A stretch of DNA of 64,000 bases, taken from contig NZ_BPEW01000016.1 of assembly GCF_019654975.1 (NCBI RefSeq), positions 1 through 64,000 on the forward strand. Direction: 5' to 3'. Positions 9,090-17,966 of this stretch are shown piece after piece. Under the pieces are notes generated by a model that made no database searches, was not told the DNA's origin, and saw only the letters and a list, made by a program, of their open reading frames with translations. The position numbers and the translations under genes are program-made. The DNA is from Shewanella sp. c952 (lineage in GTDB: Bacteria > Pseudomonadota > Gammaproteobacteria > Enterobacterales > Shewanellaceae). Within the stretch, counting starts at the first letter, position 1. Every line of letters begins with the position of its first letter.

Positions 9090-9998
9090 TTAACTTAAAG
9101 CATGCTCAATCTCTTTTTGAGGATTGACGATTGAATTTCTAAACTGGAGTGGCGTCATATTGAACTCCCGTTGAAAGATGTCATAGAAGCGGCTTATAGA
9201 ACCGAAACCGGCTTCTAGCGCTATATTCAACACAGGATTATTGGTATCGACTAACAACGCCTGAGCATGCTGTAATCGTAATTGATTGATGTATTGCTTA
9301 ATCGAAATCTTCATTACGCCTTGAAATAATTTCATTACATAATTCGGGTGTAACCCTGTTAGCTTGGCAACATCATCAATGGTAATTTTTTGGTCATAGT
9401 TATCAGCGATATATTTTAAGATAGTCTGAATATGCGGCAATCCACTGACTAAGGACTTGCGATCTTGCTTATTTGAGTTTCTGTTGAGATCAAAAGTGCT
9501 ATAAGGCTCCATAGACATCCGACGTATACGATTACGGATTTCATCAATTACCTGCATTGTTAGATAGATCTCTTTCTTCTGCAGGTCGTCCTGCCAAAGC
9601 TGAGTTATAACTTTATCGCTCGCATGAAGGTTATCTGCTACCAGTACTTCTCCGTGTAAAATATTACTGATGAAGTCATTCGACATTTTCCAGGATAAAA
9701 AAGCATTCAATGGTATGTATATATTTACCATCTCACCTTCGCCCTCATAAGCAACCATTTGATGGGGTATCGACGCCCAAAATAGGATCATTTTGCCTTC
9801 AGGTACACTGATGTGTTTGCCATTGATTAAGTAGTCTGCACTGCAGTTGAACAGGTAGTTAATTTCAATATGTCCATGCCAATGGCTAGTAGGCATTATC
9901 TCCGGTTTATGACGTTGAAAACCGAAGTTACTTTCATGAGCCTGCGTTTCTAATGGACTGTTTTCCCTAAATTTAATTCTATTTACCCAATCAAGCAT
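9090..9998 (-). CDS. AraC-family transcriptional regulator, MelR-like
   Basis: 302 residues: an N-terminal cupin sensor and a C-terminal double helix-turn-helix (IAD.YDQKITIDDVAKLTGLHPNYVMKLF, then NIALEAGFGSISRFYDIFQREF). The sensor segment around residues 30-75 (MPTSHWHGHIEINYLF, then ILFWASIPHQMV) closely resembles the melibiose regulator MelR of enterobacteria. MelR binds alpha-galactosides and activates an alpha-galactosidase operon, which fits the GH97 gene downstream on the same strand and the sulfatase gene that diverges from it. Whether the ligand is melibiose or another alpha-galactoside is unknown. Confidence 0.85.
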   Translation of the reverse strand: MLDWVNRIKFRENSPLETQAHESNFGFQRHKPEIMPTSHWHGHIEINYLFNCSADYLINGKHISVPEGKMILFWASIPHQMVAYEGEGEMVNIYIPLNAFLSWKMSNDFISNILHGEVLVADNLHASDKVITQLWQDDLQKKEIYLTMQVIDEIRNRIRRMSMEPYSTFDLNRNSNKQDRKSLVSGLPHIQTILKYIADNYDQKITIDDVAKLTGLHPNYVMKLFQGVMKISIKQYINQLRLQHAQALLVDTNNPVLNIALEAGFGSISRFYDIFQREFNMTPLQFRNSIVNPQKEIEHALS

Positions 9999-10228
9999 TT
10001 TTTATTCTCATTGTCTTGTTGATCGTATTAATAACTTAACTGAAAATTAACATGCCAACAACGGAATAACATAAAACAGGAATAAATAGTGTTTAAGCAG
10101 GAACATTAGAGTTTTAACTCTTATTAATTGCTTTTACAGAATGTAAATCGTTGCTCTCGAGCAATAAAACCCACTAATAGCTATTTATTGGGAAGTATTA
10201 CCAACCTTACAGGAGGTGTTATTTATTT

Positions 10229-10258
10229 AGTTTTGGTTATATCTATATAACTAAGACT
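10229..10258. promoter_or_regulatory. long inverted repeat in melR-like/sulfatase divergent region
   Basis: AGTTTTGGTTATAT-CT-ATATAACTAAGACT: 14-base arms with two mismatches and a two-base centre. It lies 63 bases before the sulfatase ATG in the 322-base divergent gap (9999-10320), which holds no gene. It is a candidate operator for the MelR-like or another regulator; no T-run follows, so a terminator is less likely. AGGAGGT at 10211 has no start codon with a usable frame behind it. Confidence 0.4.
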
Positions 10259-10320
10259 AAATAGACATTTAGCAAAAGACGGATTTATTGTTTTATATAA
10301 ATGGAAAGTAGGTAAATAAA

Positions 10321-11895
10321 ATGACTCAGTTCATTCGAGGCTTAAGCGCCTTACTCATGATTGGCGCAATGTGTTCATGCTCAAAACAATCTTCGCCAGA
10401 AACCACCAGCACCAAAAAACAAACTGATGATAATGCACCAGTGCTGGCTTCTAATCTCAAGAAACCCAATATTTTGTGGATCTATGTTGAGGATATTTCA
10501 CCTCACTTGGGTAGTGATGGTGAGCCACTGGTCCATACACCAACACTTGATGAAATTGCATCACAGGGTACCAAATTTACCAACACCATCATGCCAGCTC
10601 CAGTCTGTTCAGCGGGTCGTTCAGCAATGATGACTGGCATGATGCAAACAACGACCGGCGTACATAATCACCACAGTGCACGAACGCCGGAATCAGCCTT
10701 TTATCTTCCTAAAGATATAAAAACACTGCCAGAATTGTTTAAAGATGCTGGCTACTACACGTTTAATAGCGGTAAAGATGATTACAACTTTAGTTATAAC
10801 AGAGAAGATCTTTATGAAGGAGATTATGCAAAGCACCCCCTATATGGACAATCAGGGCTAAAAACAGATTGGAGTGACCGTCCCGATAAAGACCAACCAT
10901 TTTTTGGTCAAATTCAGCTAAAGGGAGGGAAGCAGATCTTTAGCCGTACTTTTAAAGATAAAATTAAATACCCAATTGATCGAAGCAAAATTAAGTTACC
11001 GCCCTACTACCCAAATGATCCAGTTGTAATTAATGAATGGGCACGTTATTTAGAATCAATGGAAATTACAGACCGAGAAGTCGCTAGTATCTTTAAGAAA
11101 CTGGAAGCCGATGGTGAACTAGAAAATACTTTAGTATTGTTCTTTGCCGATCACGGTACTCGTTTTTTACGCCATAAACAGTTTTTGTATGAAGGTGGCA
11201 TTAAAGTCCCCTTTATTGCTTATTGGAAAGGACAACCAAAGATAGTGAAAGCTGCCCAAAGGGATGAGCTGATCAGTGGTCTTGATATTAGTGCCACTTC
11301 ACTAGCCATTGCGGGAATTGAGCTACCTGATTACTTTGAGGGAGAAAACCTTTTTGATCCACAGTATAAAGCTAAAGACTTTGTGATTTCAGCGCGAGAT
11401 CGTTGTGACTTTACCATAGACCGGATCCGCTCAGTTAGGACTGAACGTTTCAAATATATTAAAAACTTTTACCCTGAACGCTCAGGTATGCAGCCAAGCT
11501 ATCGTGATGAGTGGCAATTGACTCAAGTTAGCCGTGCGCTCTACGAGCAAGGAAAACTCAACCCGGTGCAAGCAAAACATTTTGAGCCAACTCGTGACCC
11601 AGAAGAGTTATATGATCTTGTTAACGATCCCCATGAAATCAATAATCTGGTTACTAATAAAGAGTATGCACTAGAGCTAGCTAAGCACCGCAACATACTC
11701 AAGCTTTGGATTAAAAATAGTAACGACTTAGGTCAGTATCCTGAGCGAGAAGAGTCTTTGAAATTGATGCTAGGGATTTGGGGCGATACCGCGATTAACC
11801 CAGAGTTCGATAAGCTTCGAAAGCAATACCCTCAACTATCAGGTTCTCAATACTCGCTTAAGAATGCGCGTTTTGAAAAAGTAGAAAAGCTCTAA
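10321..11895 (+). CDS. sulfatase, S1 family, Cys-type
   Basis: 524-residue exported sulfatase of the alkaline-phosphatase superfamily. The N-terminus ends in MCSCSK; Cys20 (or 18) suggests a lipoprotein with a non-canonical lipobox. Metal-binding residues are in NILWIYVEDIS (about 50-60) and FFADHGTRF; the formylglycine site is C96-S-A-G-R. A C-X-A-G-R site needs a maturase; a radical-SAM one is encoded at 55910. The sequence resembles the heparan-N-sulfatase-like or carrageenan-type S1 subfamilies, but the subfamily is not certain. It is divergent from the MelR-like regulator and shares its intergenic region, suggesting that it removes sulfate from the glycan the nearby glycosidases attack. 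Confidence 0.9.
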   Translation: MTQFIRGLSALLMIGAMCSCSKQSSPETTSTKKQTDDNAPVLASNLKKPNILWIYVEDISPHLGSDGEPLVHTPTLDEIASQGTKFTNTIMPAPVCSAGRSAMMTGMMQTTTGVHNHHSARTPESAFYLPKDIKTLPELFKDAGYYTFNSGKDDYNFSYNREDLYEGDYAKHPLYGQSGLKTDWSDRPDKDQPFFGQIQLKGGKQIFSRTFKDKIKYPIDRSKIKLPPYYPNDPVVINEWARYLESMEITDREVASIFKKLEADGELENTLVLFFADHGTRFLRHKQFLYEGGIKVPFIAYWKGQPKIVKAAQRDELISGLDISATSLAIAGIELPDYFEGENLFDPQYKAKDFVISARDRCDFTIDRIRSVRTERFKYIKNFYPERSGMQPSYRDEWQLTQVSRALYEQGKLNPVQAKHFEPTRDPEELYDLVNDPHEINNLVTNKEYALELAKHRNILKLWIKNSNDLGQYPEREESLKLMLGIWGDTAINPEFDKLRKQYPQLSGSQYSLKNARFEKVEKL

Positions 11896-11901
11896 CTCAT
11901 A

Positions 11902-11937
11902 GCAGTTGGTTTGTGGTTAACGTCATAAACCAACTGC
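11902..11937 (+). terminator. hairpin after sulfatase gene
   Basis: GCAGTTGGTTT and AAACCAACTGC form a perfect 11-bp stem around a 14-base loop, seven bases beyond the stop codon. There is no T-run, so it may stabilise the mRNA end instead of terminating it. Confidence 0.45.
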
Positions 11938-12015
11938 GACTCAAGTCAATACACCCAGCAAACAACAGATAAATCCGTCTTGTATGCCACAGCAAAAACT
12001 TTAAACAACCGCTTG

Positions 12016-12528
12016 TTACTTACCCCAAGGGTTAGATGGATCTTGTGAAGGCGCAGCCTTTTTAGCAGCAGAACGTTTATTTTGTGCATAGGAATCTTGC
12101 GCTTTCGGCTTATCTTTGCCGTAACGCGGGCGCTGACCGCTATTTTTCATCGCTTTATAATTTTCTTGCGCTTTCTCACGCATTTCAGCAACGAGTTCTA
12201 CCGTCAACTTTTGTGGCTGACGAGGTACTATTCCATTGGCGTATCCGCGCTCTCTCGGCTTCATCTCCATCTGCTGCTCACTGCCTTTGGGCATACGCTT
12301 AAAGCGGTAAAGATAAAAGCCTTCAACCCGTTCTCTGGCCCACTCAGTCTTCTTTAGAAACTTGACACAAGCATCCATGTTTGGATTCAAGTTAAAGCAT
12401 TCTAACCGAAGCGCTGCGTATAGCACTTTAAAGTCATAGAACTTGATGAGCTCTGTAAGCATGGTTTCCAATTTAAGACCGTGCAAAGGGTTGTTCTTTT
12501 GATGTTCAAGCATGGGGCGTTCAATCAT
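12016..12528 (-). CDS. VF530/DUF2132 family protein with C-terminal extension
   Basis: 170 residues. Residues about 10-75 match the VF530 domain: NNPLHGLKLETMLTELIKFYDF, LRLECFNLNPNMDACVKFLKKTEWARERVEGFYL. The structure of the founding Vibrio fischeri protein suggested DNA binding, but the cellular role is unknown. After the domain comes a long basic, low-complexity tail rich in Lys, Arg, Gln and Pro, which the short family members lack. The ATG at 12528 has GGA seven bases ahead; a second ATG lies at 12513. It stands alone, convergent with the sulfatase gene and divergent from ybiT. Confidence 0.85.
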   Translation of the reverse strand: MIERPMLEHQKNNPLHGLKLETMLTELIKFYDFKVLYAALRLECFNLNPNMDACVKFLKKTEWARERVEGFYLYRFKRMPKGSEQQMEMKPRERGYANGIVPRQPQKLTVELVAEMREKAQENYKAMKNSGQRPRYGKDKPKAQDSYAQNKRSAAKKAAPSQDPSNPWGK

Positions 12529-12719
12529 GGGGTGTCCAAATCGCTGATAATGTACTGAGCGTTAGATAACTAACGAGACCATTTGAGTAACGGCCAAAAT
12601 ATTCTTTTAATAATAACAAGAAAATGACGCTATCACCCGCTTCAAATTCGATTGCCTACCAATAAAGTAAACAAAAGCACTTAAAACAGTCTTATTTCGA
12701 GGATTTCCGTGTTGCTTGC

Positions 12720-12749
12720 TCGACATATAACCGCCTATGTCTGTATAAT
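12720..12749 (+). promoter_or_regulatory. sigma70 promoter of ybiT
   Basis: TCGACA (five of six to the -35 consensus), an 18-base spacer and a perfect TATAAT -10 box at 12744-12749, about 90 bases before the ybiT start. The rest of the 313-base gap 12529-12841 shows nothing else clear. Confidence 0.65.
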
Positions 12750-12841
12750 CCGCGGCTGTTTTACCTTGGCAAACGTTCGTCTTTAGTTAGGCTTGCGATT
12801 ATCTGCTTAGCTTTGAATACTTAACATTTCAGGATATTCCA

Positions 12842-14449
12842 TTGATCTCTACCGCAAACATCACTATGCAGTTTGGCCCAGAGCCGCTGTTTGAAAACAT
12901 CTCCGCGAAATTTGGCAACGGCAACCGTTATGGTTTAATCGGTGCAAATGGCTGTGGTAAGTCAACTTTCATGAAGATCTTAAGTGGTGAACTTGCGCCT
13001 ACTTCTGGCAACGTATCAATCACACCAGGTCAAAAAGTCGGTACATTAAGCCAAGATCAATTTGCGTTTGAGCAATACAGCGTTATTGATGCTGTTATTC
13101 AAGGCGACCCAAAGCTGTGGGAAGTTAAAGAAGAGCGTGAGCGCATCTACTCTCTTCCTGAAATGAGCGAAGAAGATGGCATGAAAGTCGGCGAGCTAGA
13201 GAGTGAGTTTGCTGAAATGGACGGATACAGCGCTGAAAGTCGCGCCGGTGAAATTCTTATCGAAGCGGGTATCGACGAAGAATACCACTTCGGTTTAATG
13301 AGCCAAGTTGCTCCGGGTAAAAAACTGCGTGTGTTACTAGCACAAGCATTGTTTTCAAACCCAGATATTTTGTTACTCGATGAACCTACCAACAACTTGG
13401 ATATCCATACCATTAGTTGGTTAGCTGAAGAGCTAAACAAACGTAAGTGCACCATGATAATTATCTCGCACGACAGACACTTCTTAAACACTGTCTGTAC
13501 CCATATGGCAGATATTGATTACGGTGAACTGCGTGTTTACCCTGGCAACTACGAATACTTTCTTGAAGCTGCTGGGCTTATTCAAGAGCAGCTTCTTGCG
13601 GGTAATGCCAAGAAAAGTGCTGAAATGGCTGAACTTCAAGACTTCGTTAACCGCTTTGGTGCTAATGCTTCAAAAGCCAAGCAAGCAAGTTCAAGAGCAA
13701 AGAAACTAGATAAGATTTCTCTAGATGAAGTTAAATCTTCGAGCCGCATGACTCCATCTCTACGTTTCGATGAAAGCAAGAAGATGCATCGCCAAGCACT
13801 AGTGATAGAAGAGCTGGGTCATGGCTTTGATGGTGAACTGCTTTTTGAAGGTGGTGAATTGATCTTAGAAGCTGGTGCAAAGCTCGCAGTCATTGGCGAG
13901 AACGGCGTTGGTAAAACGACCCTACTACGCTGCTTAGTCAATGAGCTGGCGAATAAGCAAGGCGTGATTAAATGGTCTGAAAATGCAGCTATCGGGTATT
14001 GCCCACAAGACAGTAACAAAGATTTTGATAATGACTTAACGTTATTTGATTGGATGTCTCAATGGCGTACACCGCGTCACAATGACTTAATGGTACGCGG
14101 TATGTTAGGTCGCCTGTTATTTACTGAAGACGACGCCAATAAGAAAGCACGCAATTGCTCTGGTGGTGAGAAAAACCGTCTATTGTTTGGTAAATTAATG
14201 ATGATGGACATCAACGTACTGGTTATGGATGAGCCAACCAACCATATGGATATGGAAGCAATTGAAGCGTTAAACAATGCGCTTAAATTGTTTGAAGGTA
14301 CTTTGATATTTGTTAGCCACGACAGGGAGTTTGTTTCGTCACTAGCAACTCACATCATTGATGTCAGGGATCAGAAGCTAATTAACTTCCACGGTACCTT
14401 TAATGAGTACATGTCTAGCCAAGCGGAAGCACTAGCCAAGAAAGCTTAG
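12842..14449 (+). CDS. ybiT: ABC-F family ATPase YbiT
   Basis: 535-residue soluble protein with two ABC ATPase domains and no membrane segment: first Walker [10 protein letters not shown] near residue 39, Walker [12 protein letters not shown], linker with coiled-coil character, second Walker [10 protein letters not shown], signature [13 protein letters not shown] and second Walker [10 protein letters not shown]. It follows E. coli YbiT nearly along its whole length (about 530 aa). ABC-F proteins act on the ribosome. The start is TTG at 12842: it restores the YbiT N-terminus ([12 protein letters not shown]) and has AGGA about seven bases upstream, while the first in-frame ATG (12866) would remove the first beta strand. 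Confidence 0.95.
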   Translation: MISTANITMQFGPEPLFENISAKFGNGNRYGLIGANGCGKSTFMKILSGELAPTSGNVSITPGQKVGTLSQDQFAFEQYSVIDAVIQGDPKLWEVKEERERIYSLPEMSEEDGMKVGELESEFAEMDGYSAESRAGEILIEAGIDEEYHFGLMSQVAPGKKLRVLLAQALFSNPDILLLDEPTNNLDIHTISWLAEELNKRKCTMIIISHDRHFLNTVCTHMADIDYGELRVYPGNYEYFLEAAGLIQEQLLAGNAKKSAEMAELQDFVNRFGANASKAKQASSRAKKLDKISLDEVKSSSRMTPSLRFDESKKMHRQALVIEELGHGFDGELLFEGGELILEAGAKLAVIGENGVGKTTLLRCLVNELANKQGVIKWSENAAIGYCPQDSNKDFDNDLTLFDWMSQWRTPRHNDLMVRGMLGRLLFTEDDANKKARNCSGGEKNRLLFGKLMMMDINVLVMDEPTNHMDMEAIEALNNALKLFEGTLIFVSHDREFVSSLATHIIDVRDQKLINFHGTFNEYMSSQAEALAKKA

Positions 14450-14482
14450 TCATTAAGCCGTGCTGTGCAATAGCTAAAACTA

Positions 14483-14514
14483 AAAAGCCATTTGAACTTT
14501 CAAATGGCTTTTTT
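14483..14514. terminator. bidirectional terminator between ybiT and the convergent small ORF
   Basis: AAGCCATTTGAA-CTT-TCAAATGGCTT stem flanked by A-run and T-run, so it can end transcripts from both sides: ybiT (+) and the AlkD-like/small membrane protein pair (-). Confidence 0.9.
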
Positions 14515-14534
14515 GATACAAATAGTCGTTCCTG

Positions 14535-14672
14535 CTAACCAAAACAAGCTATCGTGCTCGCCGCGGTTTCAGGGATCTGCATATTGATAAGGCTAGCCAT
14601 CACAAACAACACTAAAATGGTAATGGCTAATGCAGCTAGCGTTATCGCAATAAACCGCAATAATTTGTTCAC
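14535..14672 (-). CDS. 45-aa single-pass membrane protein, translationally coupled
   Basis: GTG start overlapping the TGA stop of the AlkD-like gene (GTGA overlap), with AAGGA six bases ahead. The product is MNKLLRF, then about 20 hydrophobic residues, then a short polar tail ending in ACFG. The basic N-terminus and one membrane helix are typical of small inner-membrane proteins. I do not recognise a family; the hydrophobic segment resembles N-terminal anchors of TonB-like proteins, but nothing follows it. The overlap, the ribosome-binding site and a terminator 21 bases beyond the stop make a real gene likely. Confidence 0.55.
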   Translation of the reverse strand: MNKLLRFIAITLAALAITILVLFVMASLINMQIPETAASTIACFG

Positions 14673-15460
14673 TCTTTATCCTTACCTGTAAAGCAGAGCA
14701 ACTGCGCACGTATGCAAGGTTCGAGTTTCTCTATGGCGTAACGTAAAGTGGCACGCTGCATACTATTAATATTGGTTTTAAGATACCTAATAACATCCTC
14801 TTGATGCTCTACTGCAGCGACTTTAAGCAACCAGCCGACACTCTTTTGAACAAAGGGATCTTCATCCTTAAGTAAGCGATCGCAGTTTTCAAATATAAGC
14901 GTCTTTGATAGCATAAAAGTGCTTTTACCCATCTTGCGCTTAATAAACTTAACCCACACCACATTAGCGGCACGACGGCACCAGGGGTTAGTTGATCTCG
15001 ACCAGGCTTGAGTGGATTCAATCAAATGCGGTCTTGAGAGCATAAATTGATAGATAGTTTTAATGCACAGATCATCAACATGAGACCAGTTAGACACGTA
15101 ATGCTCCAGCCAGTACTCAAAACGCCGTAACAAATCATCTTTATAATGGCGTTTTACAAACTTATTAATCAGTCCAAATGCGAGTAAAACCTCTTCGGTA
15201 TATTTAGCATGCTCAAGGATGTGCTCTGTTAACGCTAAATACTCATTAGCATCTAACTGAAGCTGTTCAGCTTGAAACTCTTGCACAACCTGTTTAATCA
15301 TTGGCGCTTTAACACCAATGAAATTCACTTCATGGTTGAAAAACCTCGCCATCGCCGTCGCATTTTCGGCGGAGCTAACAGCGTTAAGTCTAACCAGTAA
15401 ATCACAGTGATAAGCATGGTATTGATTACAGTTCGTAATGAGATAGCACTCCTTGAACAT
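14669..15460 (-). CDS. DNA alkylation repair protein, AlkD-like
   Basis: HEAT-like repeat protein of the AlkC/AlkD superfamily (DNA alkylation repair enzyme), 263 residues from the ATG at 15460 (an in-frame TTG lies at 15469). Visible features are the all-helical repeats, FIGVKAPMIKQVV near residue 50, NWSHVDDLCIKTIYQFM near 135 (the conserved W-D pair of the family), and NPWCRRAANVVWVKFIK. AlkD-type enzymes remove alkylated purines without base flipping; some homologues lack activity, so the biochemical role is inferred. Neither candidate start has a strong ribosome-binding site. The next gene overlaps its stop. Confidence 0.82.
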   Translation of the reverse strand: MFKECYLITNCNQYHAYHCDLLVRLNAVSSAENATAMARFFNHEVNFIGVKAPMIKQVVQEFQAEQLQLDANEYLALTEHILEHAKYTEEVLLAFGLINKFVKRHYKDDLLRRFEYWLEHYVSNWSHVDDLCIKTIYQFMLSRPHLIESTQAWSRSTNPWCRRAANVVWVKFIKRKMGKSTFMLSKTLIFENCDRLLKDEDPFVQKSVGWLLKVAAVEHQEDVIRYLKTNINSMQRATLRYAIEKLEPCIRAQLLCFTGKDKE

Positions 15461-15557
15461 TGCTAACAATCAGTTTGCGATTATCGAAAGCTAAAAACAA
15501 AAAGCCCATCAAAAGATGGGCTCAATAGTAAACACGTAGACGATGTGAACGATTCGC

Positions 15558-17738
15558 TTACATGTTGTCTTTACGCGCCTGATGCAGCTTCTTGTAACTT
15601 TCAATCAATCTTAAATGCGGTTCGATCCCTTCGAGGTTCATACTGGTTTCAGTCAACCCATAAAACTTAACATCGCCGTTAATTGACCCGACAACGTTTT
15701 CCATCACCTCTTTACCAAACATTCTATTAAAGTTGTGAATAAAGTTCTCAAGTTCTAGCTCTTCGTCCATAGCGACATCAAGTACAGCGCTCACAGCTTG
15801 ATAGAATAAGCCGCGTTCAACCGTATTATCGTTGTATTGTAAGAACTCAGCCACCAATTCCATGGCATCTTCAAGCTCACCCAGAGCTAAGTAGATAAGG
15901 ATTTTAAGTTCAACAATCGTTAACTGACCCCAAGGTGTATTTTCATCAAATACAATACCGATTAAAGTCGGTATATCAGTTTGATTATCGAGTTGGCTCT
16001 CTTCAAGTCGCTCAACCAAATCAGCCAAAGCCTCTTCATCTAAACGATGTAGATTAAGAATATCTTCACGGTAATGCAGTGATTTGTTGGTGTTATCCCA
16101 GATAAGATCTTCAACTGGGTACACCTCTGAGTAATCAGGTACTAAAATGCGGCAAACTGACGCGCCGAGTTGATCAAACTCAGCAATGTAAGCCTCTTTA
16201 CCAATTTCAGCCAAGATCCCAAACAGACTCTCAGTTTCCTGTTCGTTAGTACCAGAGAAATCCCATTCACAAAAATCATAGTCAGATTTATTGCTAAAGA
16301 AGCGCCATGAGATAACACCCGTAGAGTCAATAAAGTGATCAACAAAGTTTTCTGGTTCAGTTACAGCCATACTATCAAATGTCGGCTTTGGCACATCATT
16401 AAGGCCTTCAAAGCTTCGACCTTGCAAAAGCTCCGTTAGGCTTCGTTCGAGAGCAACTTCAAAACTTGGGTGAGCACCAAATGACGCAAAGACGCCGCCA
16501 GTACGTGGATTCATTAAAGTCACGCACATCACAGGGAATTGGCCACCAAGCGACGCATCTTTAACAACGACAGGGAAGCCTTGCGCTTCAAGGCCTTCAA
16601 TACCCGCTAAGATACTAGGAAACTTCTCTAGTACAGCCCTAGGCACTTCAGGTAATACAATCTCTTGCTCAATAATCTGTCTTTTAACCGCACGTTCAAA
16701 AATCTCTGACAAGCATTGAACTTTAGCTTCTGCCAAATTATTCCCTGCGCTCATGCCGTTACTTAAGAAAAGGTTTTCAATAAGATTAGATGGAATGTAA
16801 ACCGTCTCGCCATCAGAATGACGTACATAAGGAATAGAGCAGATCCCACGCTCAATCATCCCTGAGTTTGTATCTATCAGGTTTGAGCCTGCAAGCTCGC
16901 CATCTGGATTATAAATCTCAAGGCAGTGTTGATCTAAAATACCAGTGGGTAGTGCATCATCTTCTTCTAGCTCAAACCATTTTTCATTGGGATAATGCAC
17001 AAAATCACTGTTAGCAATCTCTTCACCGAAGAATTGATCGTTATAAAAGAAGTTGCAGTTTAAACGTTCAATGAACTCGCCAAGCGCTGAGCAAAGCGCA
17101 CTTTCTTTCGTTGCACCTTTACCATTGGTAAAACACATTGGCGATGCAGCATCACGAATATGCAAAGACCATACGTTAGGTATAATATTGCGCCATGAGG
17201 AGATTTCAATCTTCATCCCCAAATCAGCAAGCATGCTCGTCATGTTGCTAATGGTTTGTTCAAGTGGCAAATCTTTACCTAAAATATAGGTGCTAGCATC
17301 GGCATCGCTCTGCCCCATCAACATTGCATTAGCATCAGTGTCGAGGTTTTCAACGGTTTCGATTTTAAATTCAGGCTCAGTCTGAACCACCTTTTTTACC
17401 GTGCAGCGATCGATAGAACGCAAAATACCGGTTTTATCTTTTTCAGATATGTCATCTGGCAACTCTACCTGAATTTGGAAAATCTGGTTGTAGCGATCTT
17501 CTGGATCAACAATATTGTTCTGTGACAGACGAATATTATCAGTTGGAATGTCTCGCGCCTTACAGTACACCTTGACGAAATAAGCCGCACAAAGCGCAGA
17601 AGACGCTAAGAAGTAATCGAATGGACTAGGTGCAGAGCCATCGCCTTTATAACGAATTGGCTGATCAGCTGTGACGGTAAAATCATCAAACTTGGCTTCA
17701 AGTCTAAGATTGTCGAGAAAATTTACTTTGATTTCCAT
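15558..17738 (-). CDS. OsmC-YcaO fusion protein
   Basis: 726 residues. Residues 1-130 form an OsmC/Ohr-type domain with both redox cysteines, C50 (SALCAAYF) and C112 (DRCTVKKVV). Residues about 150-560 are a YcaO ATP-dependent cyclodehydratase-type domain closely like E. coli YcaO: MCFTNGKGATKESALCSALGEFIERL, VYIPSNLIENL, EAKVQCLSEIFERAVKRQ, SFGAHPSFEVALERSLTELLQGR. The remaining 160 residues are TPR-like helices, as in E. coli YcaO. E. coli YcaO contributes to beta-methylthiolation of ribosomal protein S12 with RimO; no rimO, precursor peptide or dehydrogenase is beside this gene. The OsmC fusion suggests thiol/peroxide chemistry linked to YcaO. Confidence 0.93.
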   Translation of the reverse strand: MEIKVNFLDNLRLEAKFDDFTVTADQPIRYKGDGSAPSPFDYFLASSALCAAYFVKVYCKARDIPTDNIRLSQNNIVDPEDRYNQIFQIQVELPDDISEKDKTGILRSIDRCTVKKVVQTEPEFKIETVENLDTDANAMLMGQSDADASTYILGKDLPLEQTISNMTSMLADLGMKIEISSWRNIIPNVWSLHIRDAASPMCFTNGKGATKESALCSALGEFIERLNCNFFYNDQFFGEEIANSDFVHYPNEKWFELEEDDALPTGILDQHCLEIYNPDGELAGSNLIDTNSGMIERGICSIPYVRHSDGETVYIPSNLIENLFLSNGMSAGNNLAEAKVQCLSEIFERAVKRQIIEQEIVLPEVPRAVLEKFPSILAGIEGLEAQGFPVVVKDASLGGQFPVMCVTLMNPRTGGVFASFGAHPSFEVALERSLTELLQGRSFEGLNDVPKPTFDSMAVTEPENFVDHFIDSTGVISWRFFSNKSDYDFCEWDFSGTNEQETESLFGILAEIGKEAYIAEFDQLGASVCRILVPDYSEVYPVEDLIWDNTNKSLHYREDILNLHRLDEEALADLVERLEESQLDNQTDIPTLIGIVFDENTPWGQLTIVELKILIYLALGELEDAMELVAEFLQYNDNTVERGLFYQAVSAVLDVAMDEELELENFIHNFNRMFGKEVMENVVGSINGDVKFYGLTETSMNLEGIEPHLRLIESYKKLHQARKDNM

Positions 17739-17966
17739 TAAATAATGTCCAGAGTCGTGCGCTGTAAATAGGCTAGCGTGTCTTAATATAGGGAATTATC
17801 GGTGTTTTTAAGGCAATAGTCTTGGGTTAATTAGCAAAAAGCACTAATTAGATCACTATCAGATCCTCATTAGCGATTAATGAGCAGTTTCCATACCGCT
17901 TCCACTGCTAGACTGGCCTCTTGGTTAAAAGAAAGTCGGTAATATAAAAGTGACTACATGCGTTTT

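Noticed and set aside
78..11895. Genomic island inserted at the tRNA gene
   Set aside because: No integrase gene and no direct repeat of the tRNA 3' end was found near 11896-12015; base composition does not change.
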